From positions 1 to 46,335 of the forward strand of contig CAJVPP010000126.1 in assembly GCA_910592005.1 (NCBI GenBank): a stretch of DNA of 46,335 nucleotides, read 5' to 3'. A program made the position numbers and the translations under genes. This document shows, piece after piece, positions 23,286 to 34,480 of the stretch. Within the stretch, counting starts at the first letter, position 1; the number at the start of each line of letters is the position of its first letter. The notes under the pieces are model-generated. The model had not been told where the DNA came from and searched no databases. It was given only the letters and a program-made list of their open reading frames with translations. The stretch comes from Funneliformis mosseae. Lineage: Eukaryota; Glomeromycota; Glomeromycetes; Glomerales; Glomeraceae.

Positions 23286-25761
23286 CAGTAATACCTCTAT
23301 AAGTGCACCCTCTATAAGTACATACCCTCTCTATATGTATACTATAGCTCAGTTCTAAATTAGAAACTTATAGCTAAGTGTATACCCTTCATGTTTTACA
23401 TGTACAAGTAATTCTTAGTCCTGACTATATTAAAATACCCTCCATAAATATACTCATGTAACAATTACATAAAATTAGTCAATTAGAGATAACTGTCTAT
23501 CTCAAGAATAAGAAAAATAGTATAACGTAATAATGCATTAGAAAGAAGTTTTATTTTTTTACAATTTCTATTCTGATGGACTGTGATCACAAATATATGA
23601 ATAAATTTTGTTTGATCTATCTTAATTAGTATTAATTAGCAAAAATTTGTATCATATTTACGAATAATAGTACAAGCTGATGAATAAATAAAATTTCATA
23701 TAAAATAAAATTTATTTAAATCCTATTATATGCCTAGACTAAGAAAAAAGAAATAAGATACTTTTGATATCAATATATCTTCTATCTGTTCCTTATTAAT
23801 ATAATGATACGCTATTATATTATTTAATAATATTGAAATCAACTATGCATATCTCTTAAGAGAACTACTCTCATTGAAATTCAAAAATAAGATCTTTGTA
23901 TCTATGCTCGTGATAATAAAAAGACTCATGCTCAATATATTAATTGGATTGAAAAACAGTAGAGTGTTAGAGTTAATGAAAGCACCATTTATTGTATCTT
24001 ATAAACAGCAGAAAAATGACTTAGCTCAGAAACTATCAACCCAAACACAAAACGTCATAAACTTGTTACATATTTAGAACTTGAACTTGCTCTCAAAAAA
24101 TTCGTTTTAAACTACTAGCATCAAATGGTCTTAAGTAATGTAATACTTATCGAAAAAACTAAATCGATTGCTAATAGATTAGAGATTCCACAAGATGCAT
24201 TGCAATTTTTCTCAAGATAGCTTCATAAGTTTAAAGATCAAAATGGTATTTATTAATGAAAGCTTGAAAGAGAAGCTTTATCTACTAATAAAATCACTAT
24301 TATTAATACTTTGTCCTTATTAAAAAACATTGTTCTAACTACTCATCTAAAAGAATCTACAATATAGACGAAACTGGATTTTTTTACAGGTAAAATTTTT
24401 GGCTAAAAAAATTAAAAAAATTTGGTAATATAATTATTTATTTACAGGTTAAAACTTAATTAAATACTTGCAATAAGATGCCTTTCTAGACGTAAAATGA
24501 ATAAAGAATGTCTTTTAATTGCATTATGTATTAATGCTGATAGTTCACATAAGTTAAATCCTTTAATAATTGACAAATATAAAATATCATATTGTTTTAA
24601 AAATATAAGAATTCAAAATATATCTATGATATATTGCAATAATATTAAAGTCTAGATGACTACATTACTCTTCCAAGAATAGATTTAGGAATTTGATTAT
24701 TAAGTTAGTCTAAAGCATCAAGGCCAGTATGTGTTACTTCTTCTTGATAACTGTTCTAGTCACAAGTTAATCAGACTTACCTTATAATATACCAAAGTTT
24801 ATTTTCTGCTTTCAAATATGATTTCAAGAATTTAGCTAATAAATGCTGGAATAATTATGACTTTTAAAAAATATTATTGTTATTTTCATGTACAATAAGA
24901 TTTATTTATTTAAATCTATCATGTATTTGTAAATATTAAAATTTAAACTAACTATTTTTGAAAGTTTGATACTGCAGTATATGAAGGCAAATAATCGTAT
25001 AGAAGTTTTATGTAAGGATGTTTTGCAGGCTATTCATTTTATTATCTAAGCTTAAGACTAAGTTAGTATTAAAACAATTCATAACTACTAGTACTATACA
25101 AAAATTCTTTCTGTAAATATAGATTTGAGAAATAATAATTTAGAAGATATTTGCTAATATGAAAAATCAAAAATTAATGATCTTACAGATGCACTTCAAG
25201 CCTTTAATCTTTCCAATCTATTGCAGACAGAAGAATTTCTTAACTTTCTTGAAGAAGATATTGTTTATGAAATTTCTAAGAACAATCAGATTATTGAAAA
25301 ACTTATATATCTCTTTGAAAATCCTGATAAGAAAAGTATAGATTTAGAAGAAATGGATAATAGTTACAAAGGTCTCATTATTAGTATTAATGCTACAATC
25401 ATTAGCTTAGAAACTGTTTACATATTTCTACTCTAACAAAACAATGTGAAAGAATATTTAAAAATAATAGAAAAAATCAAAAAATTCTTTAAAGTAAAAA
25501 AAATAAGCGTAATGTGATAAATTAACATTAACACATATTTCATTAAAATAATATTTAGTTGTAATTTATGCTATTTATTTTTGATTAATATATTTGCTAA
25601 AAGCTGAGTTTTAAATAAATAAAGAAAATTTATAATTATTTAATTATAAAATTAATTTGTGTAATATTATTTTTTTTATTAGCTATTCTATAAATACACA
25701 CCCTTCCTAAGTGTACGTAAATACTTAGGCCTAAGAATAAATACTTATAGAGGTATCACTG
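23286..25761 (+). mobile_element. Degenerate pogo/CENP-B-like DNA transposon with matching ends
   Basis: The ends CAGTAATACCTCTATAAGT (23286) and its reverse-complement partner CAGTGATACCTCTATAAGT (ending 25761) are inverted repeats, and TA flanks both sides (23284-23285, 25762-25763), as for pogo/Fot1 elements. Length 2476 bp. The plus strand carries a broken transposase: MPRLRKKK at 23731, a CENP-B-type DNA-binding region (about 23870-24260), the first catalytic aspartate in RIYNIDETGFFY (about 24350-24390), an intron (about 24391-24447), RRKMNKECLLIALCINAD, and the second aspartate in YVLLLLDNCSSHKLI (about 24727-24771). Stops are frequent, mostly TAG and TAA. An open stretch at 25221-25436 probably belongs to the transposase C-terminus. 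Not active. Confidence 0.85.
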
Positions 25762-25763
25762 TA

Positions 25764-25940
25764 TATCAAAATTTTATATAAATAAAATATGAATATTATG
25801 TAATTTAATAGTTAGATTATAAGTATTTAAAGTTAATTAATTAATCAATTAATTAATTAAATATTAAATAATTAAAATTTATAAATTAATAAATTTATAA
25901 ATAAGAATTTATTAAAATTATTAATTTATATTAATTTATA
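25764..25940. other. AT desert with TTAATTAA simple repeat
   Basis: Includes a run of tandem TTAA/AATT units (about 25833-25861). Nothing else seen. Confidence 0.5.
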
Positions 25941-26075
25941 TATGAGTACTTTATAGTAAAAAAAAAGAAAAATATCAAAAAAAATTTTTATTTTATAAGC
26001 TAAATATTATTTTTTATTAATTCAAAAAATTTTTTTGATAATTTTTTCCATTTCTACTATAAAATACCTATATAA
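25941..26075. repeat. Hairpin MITE, copy 2 of 3
   Basis: Left arm TATGAGTACTTTATAGTA and the reverse of the right arm TATAGGTATTTTATAGTA are about 80% alike over some 45 bases. The loop contains TTATAAGCTAAATATTATTT, shared almost exactly with copy 3. Confidence 0.75.
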
Positions 26076-26924
26076 TCAAAGTATTTGTAATTATTATTAT
26101 ATATAGTAAATAAATAGAATAAATCTATTTTAAACTATATAAAATATATAATAAATATAAAAGTAAAAATTAGTAAAGTTAACTTTTATTATAACGAACT
26201 CTATATCCTAGACCTTAATTTTACTATAAGAATATAATGAAGATTTTAAGAGATTTGATTGACCAATTTACTATAACAAAAGTATTTTTATTATATTTAT
26301 TCAAAAATTTATTATATTAAAAATTTGTTATATCAAGCGTTGACTATAATTATATTTACTTTTAAATTTTAATATTTATAAAATTATATATATTACATAT
26401 ATTGATCTAATTATTTTATTTAATAAAATTAAATAGAAAATGTTTAAGCTTACATAGAATATATATATTTTTATTATATAATATATATTTATCACTAATA
26501 TCACTTTTTAGTTTTTATTATTTATTTTAGAAATTTAGAATTTTTTAGTGAAAAATTATTATTAATCACACTAAAACTAATAGAATTTGACAGACTGAAC
26601 AAATTTAACAAAACTATTAAAACTGACAAACCTATCAATAATGATATAACTGTTATTAATATTAATTATAATATTATTATTATTTATTTTATAGTTAACA
26701 TATGTAATATTATTAGTATTTATATTATTCTTATTAGTATTATTATTATTGTTAATGGTATCCTAAATCTAATTATTGCTAGTGATTTTCTTTAATTATA
26801 TTTCTATAAAGGATATAAAAATGCTTTGGAAAAATATAGATTTGATATATAAAATATAATTGACAACAAATAATATTAATAAATTTACAATATATTTTAT
26901 TAATATCAAAATATATAACTTTAT
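26076..26924. other. AT desert containing part of an old duplicated segment
   Basis: No gene. The stretch at about 26430-26570 resembles 27450-27590 (shared order: TTTA..CTTA.A, ATATATAT tract, TTATCA, GTTTTATTATTTATT, AAAAATTATTATT..TCAC). These are two diverged copies of one repeat. Confidence 0.45.
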
Positions 26925-27065
26925 TCTTCTTGTTAACTAAATAAACTCTTTTTATAAACAGTGTGTCAAATTAATTAGATTTAAGTTATAGCTATTATTT
27001 TCTTAACTTTAAATCATAGTTAACTTATTTAATGAAAAGAGTAACATTAACAATATCTTATCTAT
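26925..27065 (-). repeat. Second copy of the 1-140 transposase-like fragment, GC-to-AT decayed
   Basis: Matches 13-140 with shared blocks CTTGTTAACTAAATAAACTC and AATCATAGTTAACTTATT. Nearly every difference is C or G in the left copy and T or A here. The minus strand reads the same broken protein (VNYDLK, then DTLFIK-VYLVNKK). It is therefore a fragment of the same dispersed element. Confidence 0.8.
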
Positions 27066-28974
27066 TATATAATCATTATACAAGCAATTTTTTAATTTTT
27101 TAATATTAGTAAAAATAATGTTAATATTGTTTATATTACGTAATTTGTATATAATATACCTGTATACAAATAGAAATTTCTAATTAAATATTATTCTTAT
27201 AACTTTAATTTACTAAATTTGTGATATAATTCAATTTATTATTATTGTTTTTTTATATTAATTTATATTAATAATTCTATTAAAGCAAACAAAATTTTAG
27301 GATTATTAATATAAATTATTAATTTTAAATCTTATTATATATATATTAAAATTTTTTCATAAATTTTATTATTAACTTATATAATAATATAAATAAAAAA
27401 TAAAGAAAATTTTTGGATTATACTTATATTTTTTATATATTTTATATAGAAAATCTCTAAGTTTATACAAGGTATATATATATAGATTATGTAATATATA
27501 TATTTATCAATAGTATCATATTTCTCTACCTTTAGTTTTATTATTTATTCTAGACTTAAAATTTTTTGGTAAAAAATTATTATTTGTCACATATTATCTA
27601 TTACATAGTTATCATACATGTATTTTTTTAATTTTTTCATATTAGTAAAAAGTAATATTAATGCTAATTATATTATATAATCTGTATATAATACACTCAT
27701 ATACAAATAGAAATTGCTATAATATATATTATTAAATTAAAATATTTTAAGTTATATATATAGTATAATCAAAATAAAAATAGATAAAATACTTTTAAAT
27801 ATAAAATTAATTATAAATAATTAAAATAATTAATTTAACTTAAATTAAAGTTGTTAAAAAAATCTAAAGTTTTATTGATTATCTAAATTTATAAGATAAA
27901 ATTTAGTAAAATCTTATTAAAAAATTTACAAAATTTAAAAAAGATAAATTTGTAAAATAGTAAAATAATATTAAATATTAATAAAAAATTAGTATACTAA
28001 AGGTTTAAATATTTTGTTAAATCTGAATTAAGTTTAAATAAGCAATCTTAAAAAAAATAATTTTAATAAAAATTTATATATATAAGTAAATACATAAATA
28101 TTTTGTTTAATTATAAATATAAAATAATTAAAATAAATTATAAATATAATATAAATAAAATCTAATAAATATGAAAAAAATAGTATTATAAAATTATTAT
28201 TAAATAGTAAAAAAATTATTATTTAAGTTATTAAAACTTCTATTTATTATATAAAAAAATATAAATATAAAAAGTAAAAAATATTTTTAATTAAATTATA
28301 TAACTATTGAAAAAATATAAAGTTTTTAAAATAAAAAATAATTTAAAAAATTATTAAAAAATTTTATAATAACTACAAATTAAAATATAGAAATAAACAT
28401 ACTTTACAATAAAAATATCATATTTAATATATTAAATTTTAAATTTATATAATATATTTATTTTGTAATTTTATAATATATCATAATTTTTAAAAATAAT
28501 AAATAATAAAATTTTTATATAATTTAATTAAGATTTTAAGTTTATTATATATTACTTTATCATTAAATTAATATTCAAGATTATATAAACTAATTATAAA
28601 AATTATAATAAAGTTTTTAATTATCATAAAATTTCAAATTTAAGTATTATCATTTTATAGATATATAATTATATATAATTGATAAAATTAATAAGAGTGC
28701 TTATTTTAATTTTATTTAGAGTTTAATTTTTTTATTTTTTATTTTTAATTTTTTGTTTTTTGTTTTTTTTTATATTTTATATTTACATATTTACTTTAAT
28801 TCATTTTTTATTTTTTTAAAAAAATTTATAAATTAATATAATAAAGTAAAAATAAAATAAAGAGTATTATATTTAATTAAAAAAAATTTAATAATAATTA
28901 AATATGAGAGCTTATCAATAAAATAAAAAGAAATCTAAACTTTTTATTAATTTTAGTTCCTAAGCTAATTTTAA
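27066..28974. other. AT desert with old duplicated segments
   Basis: 27070-27190 resembles 27590-27720 (both contain TATTAGTAAAAA, ATTATAT, CTGTATATAAT and ATACAAATAGAAATT in the same order). The rest, from about 27730, is almost pure A/T with no detectable content. Confidence 0.45.
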
Positions 28975-29144
28975 GCATATAGGTTCTTTGCAATAGAAAA
29001 GGAGAAAACTACTAAAAAAATTTTTTTTTTACTTTATAAGCTAAATATTATTTTTTTTTAATAAAATAAGTTCAGATTTAATATTAACTCAAAAAAAAAT
29101 TTTTGGTAGTTTTTTCCTTTTCTATTACAAAGAATCTATATAAT
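28975..29144. repeat. Hairpin MITE, copy 3 of 3 (best preserved)
   Basis: Left arm TATAGGTTCTTTGCAATAGA and reverse of the right arm TATAGATTCTTTGTAATAGA agree at most positions over about 48 bases and continue into AAAGGAGAAAACTAC versus AAAGGAAAAAACTAC. The outermost bases are TATA on both sides, allowing a TA target duplication. No coding capacity; about 170 bp. Confidence 0.8.
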
Positions 29145-29866
29145 TATAATTAGTCAAGTAGACTAATAAAAAAAAGTTTATCAAAATTTAGATTTCCTTC
29201 TTTTATTGATTAGTCTTTATAAAGAAATATTATTGTAAACTATTTTAATTTAGATAATTTAATGATAAAAGGTAAAAAAATAAAAAAAAAATATGTTGGA
29301 ATTTTAAGAAGTATTACTTTTTATCCTAAAATAAAAAGTTTTTTATATAATTAAATTATTAAATAAAAAAAAATAATTTAGTTATTAATTATATTAAAAT
29401 AAAATTACAAATATATAAATTCTTAAAGAACTTATAATTTAAATATTATATTTAGCAGAAGAATATAAATTTCAAGAAAATCTTTTATAAATTAATTTTT
29501 TATAAAAAAATTTGATTTATCATTAAAAAATTAAATTTCACAAAAATTACTTAAAAATATAAAAGAAATGTTAGAATAATTTAAACAAGTTATTATAAAA
29601 ATATAAATACAATATAATTTAATAAATATTTGTATAATTAGAATTATTTTACTATAATTTTAACATATTCTGTTAATAAAAAATTTATTTTTTATTATTT
29701 TTTTTTTATTTTTATATTTATTTAAATTTAATAAATTTTAATATTATTTATTGATATTAATAATTATTTATCAACTTATATTTTCAAAAATAAATAACTT
29801 TTTCAAAAAAAATTATTTCTTCAAATATTATTTACTGAATTTAAGATAATAGTTAAATTTTAATAT
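29145..29866. other. AT-rich desert
   Basis: Runs of A/T only; nothing recognisable. Confidence 0.5.
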
Positions 29867-30422
29867 TGTAACAGGATTGGATTGATGAATGTGATGCAGC
29901 ATATTGCAGATCTAAACGTTAGATATATCAGACATATTTAATATATTTGATATACTAAATATATTTGATATAGTTGATATCTTGAACATATCGGACATAT
30001 TAGATATATTTAATTTATTTGTTATATCCATCTATATATTAATTTAATATAAATAGAGAGCAATAGAATTATGTAAACAGTAGTTCACTTTTAGTTCACT
30101 TTTAGTTTTCCTTTAGTTTTACTTTTAGATACACATTTAGTAGTCCTTGTAGAGGCGCCTGACCTAACATTTCACTTAGTACTCTAACTCTTTTGATTTC
30201 TTTTCGTATTCTTTCTTATTTGCTTATTTTACTATTATTATCTCTTATCTTTATTTTTATTATTATCAATAAACATATTATTATACTTCTGAATCAATCA
30301 AGCCATCCTGCTCCTAGTTTTATTGTGAATACACTACTGTGTAGATTATAAATTTTGAGATAAATTGAATTGAGTCACTACTTAAACTTAAAAGAATTAC
30401 CACTCGAACACCCTGTCTAACA
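29867..30422 (+). mobile_element. LTR-like sequence of a retrotransposon
   Basis: Starts TGTAACAGG and ends CCTGTCTAACA, giving short TG...CA-type inverted ends and a length of 556 bp. Inside are short tandem motifs (GATATATTTAATATATTTGA type, 29930-30020), repeated TTTAGTTCACTTTTAGTT (30080-30120) and AATAAACA near 30269 as a possible poly(A) signal. Directly after it comes GTCGCAATTCGTAAGGATT, which recurs after a second LTR-like end at 31065, so it probably is the conserved leader or primer-binding area of one retrotransposon family. No gag or pol reading frame follows. Superfamily not determined. Confidence 0.5.
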
Positions 30423-30648
30423 GTCGCAATTCGTAAGGATTATACATTAATATTTGGTGATAATGATAGGACTATCTTTTCCTAATTGGCGCAGTAATAA
30501 CACTAAAGAAAGCGTATGAATTTTGCAGATATAATTAGATATTAAGAACAACTGAAAAGAATATCAAAGAAACTTAAGAGAGAAGATAGCTTGAGTAGAT
30601 TTAGCAGTGAGTGGGGTATTGTTAGCCAATGTAGGTAACCAATCCTGA

Positions 30649-30859
30649 AGGCCTATCATATTACGTTATAGTTTAGAGTCAACCAGGCCTATCACATTAT
30701 GTTACAGTTTAGAGGCAATCAGGCCTATCACATTATGTTATAGTTTAGAGGCAACTAGACCTATCACATTATATTACAGTTTAGAAGCAACCAGACTTAT
30801 CACATTACACTACAGTTTAAAGGCAACTAGGCCTATCGTATTACATTTTAGTTTTAGTA
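30649..30859 (+). repeat. 36-bp tandem repeat, five full units plus a partial one
   Basis: Units start at 30649, 30685, 30721, 30757, 30793 and 30829. The consensus begins AGGCCTATCACATTATGTTA and ends CAGTTTAGAGGCAACC. Units are 80-95% alike. Because 36 is a multiple of three, the array is open in one frame as a 12-residue repeat (RPITLCYSLEAT); a TGA stands directly before the first unit in that frame, so translation is unlikely to be the reason for the repeat. Confidence 0.9.
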
Positions 30860-31066
30860 TTACTCTTCTTTTCTTTTCTTTATTATTATTTTACTCATGA
30901 ATAAACATAATATTTACAAATACACACCACTGGCAATCTGTTGAATCATAACTCGTTGTGATGATATAAATACTTTAATAAATCGTCTGTGTTAAAACTT
31001 TTAAACTGTTAAAAGATTACTGCTCAATTAAAAAAAACAAACCGCTTGAACATCTCGTCTAACTGT
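30860..31066 (+). mobile_element. Second LTR-like end
   Basis: Contains GAATAAACATAATATTTAC (30898 on) like the first LTR region and ends with CGCTTGAACATCTCGTCTAA followed by CTGTCGCAATTCGCAAGGAT, a near copy of 30401-30440. The two ends are about 640 bp apart. The 36-bp repeats may lie in the upstream part of this LTR. No target duplication could be set. Confidence 0.4.
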
Positions 31067-31363
31067 CGCAATTCGCAAGGATTGCACGTTAATAATATCA
31101 AAAAGAAATTATATCCTAAACAATACCTCTATTTTTTTTCCTGAACAAACATGAGAAAATGTGAAAGGAGGTCTACATGCAATACAAGATCAACTCTAAA
31201 AATAAATAGTGCTGAAAAATTTTTTTTTGGCATTTTTTCGAAACCACACAGTCTGGAAATCTGGTGACTTTATAAATTTTCTCTTGATAAAATGTCACAA
31301 TCTCTATGTATATATACTAACTAACTTTTGAATATTTCACTTCTTATATAAAATTTATCAATC

Positions 31364-33640
31364 ATGTCATCTGAGCTTGAAGTATTGAAATAGCATATTA
31401 TTGAATTTGAGTTAAGAATGCCAAGCTTGAGGCAGAAAAAGCTGAACTTTTAAAGTAGATTGTGAAGAAGAATACTAAATGTGATATTAGAGTTAAGGAA
31501 CTGAAGTAAAAAAATAAGGAGCTTGAGACCAGACTTGCAATAGTGAAATAGGCTTCTTTACTAGTAGAAGAGCAGTTGTATAATGATAATTCTTCTAATA
31601 ATAGTACATCTAACTTTAATTCAGTTATAGAGTATCATGAGAAATCATTGGTAAATGTGGAAACAGATAATTCTTCTGAAAAGGTTTGCTATAATAAATA
31701 AGAACTGATAGCGATGATACCTGCCAACTCTGCGAAATGCTTTAATAGCAAACTGTTGAAAGAGAAAGATATGAATAGTTTCTTATTTGAAGCTCATAAG
31801 AAAATCATTAGTAGTAAAATAAAGCAACACAATAAGGAGAAGAAATTTCTATATGAGTCAGCTAAAAATCAAGTCTATTCAAAATTATTATGTAACAAAA
31901 AAACTGTTACTAATGGTAACAATCAAGATTTGAATTATCACTTAGTACAGGTGATAATATCTCTGCCTATCATCCATTGAGGACAACTTATCATGCGATA
32001 CAAAAATGATCACTTATACTGATAGTGAAAATGTCCTATCTGATGAAATGTTTAGGTCAATTATTATACAACCGCTTAATAGAAATCAAGTCGCTAAGCA
32101 AACTTTGAAGCATGAACTTTCTAGGCTTATTTAATCAATGGTATTAATTAAACTATATGATGAGTCCATCTTAAATAACACAATTGAGGGCTCTACGCAG
32201 AGATTAGCTTATTGGATTGATGAAGCTATAAGAATAGGTTTAAAAGAAATCTTATGCTTGTATCATTATTCCTTCAAGTTCAAAGAAAAAGTAAAAAATA
32301 TTATAGCTAATGGCAAGACTAAAGATAAAACAGCAAGATCAATGATTTATAAAAAAATGTTGCAGTATTTATCTAATATCACTCTGGGTAATTTGCGAAT
32401 CTGAACACATTAAAGCTAAAAATATTCTTATGCTATTTAGAGAAAAAGGAATTAGTTACTTGTAGCATAAGTGATATCTCTAGATTAAACAATACTCAAA
32501 TTCAAAATATTATAGGTTATGTGAATGATCGAGTTCATGTAATTTCAAAAATCATTACCAATAGTAATGATCAGAGTTATATGACTTCAGCAGAAATGAT
32601 TTTATTAATCACACATCAAACAAGTAGAACTAGTCTAACCTATGACTGCACATATTTTCGTAATAAGATATTGGATCAATATTCTAATCTATATAGAGAA
32701 TTTAATAGTGAAAATTTTGATTATTATGGGATTACCAATGATACATCATGCCTATTATGCAAACTAGGTCATGATAATGAAGAAAGTATAAAAAGTAGAT
32801 ATAAAGCTGGATCCTATTTTATTAAATGTGAATAGCACGAAATTAAGATAGTTACATAGTCTTATTGCTTCTGAATAGCTCTTTAGGGTGATAATCTATC
32901 TGGAAATTTTAATCTTTTTTTCAAACAAATGGGTCTATATGAGAAAAAAGGGATTTAAATTGACTCGCAATCATATAAAATTAAGATATGTTCAATGATA
33001 AAATACTAACTTCTGAATATCTGGATTGGCATGTCAAATTAAGTGGATTACTAAATGTTTTGATAGATAAGATTCAGTCCAGCTTATATAAAAAATATAA
33101 AAAAGAAACTGGGCATGAGCCATGGCAATTATCAGAAGTATATGAATTAAAAGTTATAAATTCGATGCTAGAAAACAAAGTATTATCTTTTCCTGAGCAA
33201 TATGAAGAAGAAGGGCCTATCACTTTTGAAGTCAGACCCAATCTAGAATTAATTATCAAATCTGTTTTAGAGCACTTCCCATACTTGAAATTTAAAAATA
33301 GTTTCAGAAGGATTGATAATTATGATTTTATATCACCTTAATCATGGAGTTCACTATGTCCTATTTATGATGGAAAATATAGAAATTATATATTACATAG
33401 CTCATAGTATCTTAAAAACGGGAATCAGTTACCTTATGATCCTGAACTAGTAAAATTATATTTCCAAAATAGGTTGGAATATTGTCTTACCTGCAACACT
33501 TCAAGTAATAAACTCAAGTTCACATTCATAGCATAGGACAAAATAGATTATGTGAAATTGATCACTCGAAAAAATGTGCAGTTATTACTCATTACCATGA
33601 TAAATATACTGTTGAAATAATAGGACTGTGCAAATTCTGA
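31364..33640 (+). pseudogene. Decayed gene of a repeated Glomeromycotina protein family (coiled-coil N-terminus)
   Basis: Starts MSSELEVLK and continues as a heptad-like coiled coil (KNAKLEAEKAELLK, DIRVKELK, KELETRLAIVK), broken by in-frame TAG/TAA at 31391, 31456, 31507 and 31549, each where Gln fits the pattern. Then follow an open block 31714-31980 (KDMNSFLFEAHKKIISSKI), 32138-32404 (YWIDEAIRIGLKEILCLYHY, ANGKTKDKTARSMIYKKML), 32521-32835 (FDYYGITNDTSCLLCKLGHD, RYKAGSYFIKCE) and 32988-33341 (YLDWHVKLSGLLNVLIDKI, KETGHEPWQLSEVYELK, EHFPYLKFKNSF). I recall this layout from a large multicopy family in Rhizophagus whose function is unknown. The Cys pair CLLCKLGHD suggests a metal site. Stops and at least three frame changes show it is dead. 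AT content and stop pattern match the general decay of the region. Confidence 0.7.
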
Positions 33641-33920
33641 GGTAAATGAAATTTTGGTCACAAAAGAATTTTTTTTGACTATATTAATACTTATATATCA
33701 TGCCAAATTTCTTATCAAACAATCAGAATAATATAGCTTATAAAGAATTGGAAGGCACTTTGTGCTAAGGCAAAATTACTTTGAAAAATAACATATATTT
33801 AGAAGATAGAAGCATAGATGTAAGGTTTATGAGGAAAGCGATCATCATTCACATCTGTATTGCAAAAAGTGTAAGAAGGTAGCGGAAGGAATTTATAAGC
33901 AATGTGAATGTCCTTAAGTA
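33641..33920 (+). pseudogene. Cys/His-rich coding remnant
   Basis: The plus strand reads HRCKVYEESDHHSHLYCKKC followed by KKVAEGIYKQCECP before a stop (about 33810-33917). The spacing of Cys and His suggests a small zinc-binding segment. It may be the end of the preceding decayed gene or a separate piece; the joining frames are broken. Confidence 0.45.
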
Positions 33921-34480
33921 ATTTGATCAATAAAGCAATAGTGCAAATTTACCAGATATTTTATAATTTTTTTGCATAGAATAATGACGGGATTGTGTGA
34001 AGAAAAGCATGTATTATTATTTTTTATTGTAGCTTGATAAATAAATATGCAGTAATATTATAGTAATTATTACATGTATCACAGGAATAAGTAATTGCAC
34101 ATTCTCAAACTTTCTTACACATTTTCAAATTGTATATAACCCTTTGATGATCTTTATATGTGGATAGCGTTATTGTTAAATTAAGGAGATCTGTTGATCA
34201 AATTTTCATGATCTGATCATATTAACGTAATTTTCTCAAAAAAGATACTTCTAAATTGATTCTGAAAAAATATATAAAAAGAGCTAGCCCAGTTAGTGAA
34301 TCCTTTTAACTGTTTTATGTAAATATAAGCAAATAATTAAGCAAAACTAATAAAACTTACTAATAATTATACCGTTAATATTTCTGATTAAACAAACTCA
34401 CATATTTCATAAAATTATAATAAGATATATTAGTTTTATTACTCAGCTAGCTTCTTGAAATATGTCATCATGATGTTAAG
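33921..34480. other. Spacer without recognisable gene
   Basis: Moderately AT-rich. No open frame of note and no repeat seen. Confidence 0.4.

Noticed and set aside
31364..31700. Alternative genetic code with TAG/TAA read as glutamine
   Set aside because: The intact host genes (LCB2, SRP54, FOL1, ATP12, DGK1) end in ordinary TAA or TAG stops, and the relics also have TGA stops and frameshifts. Mutational decay explains the pattern.
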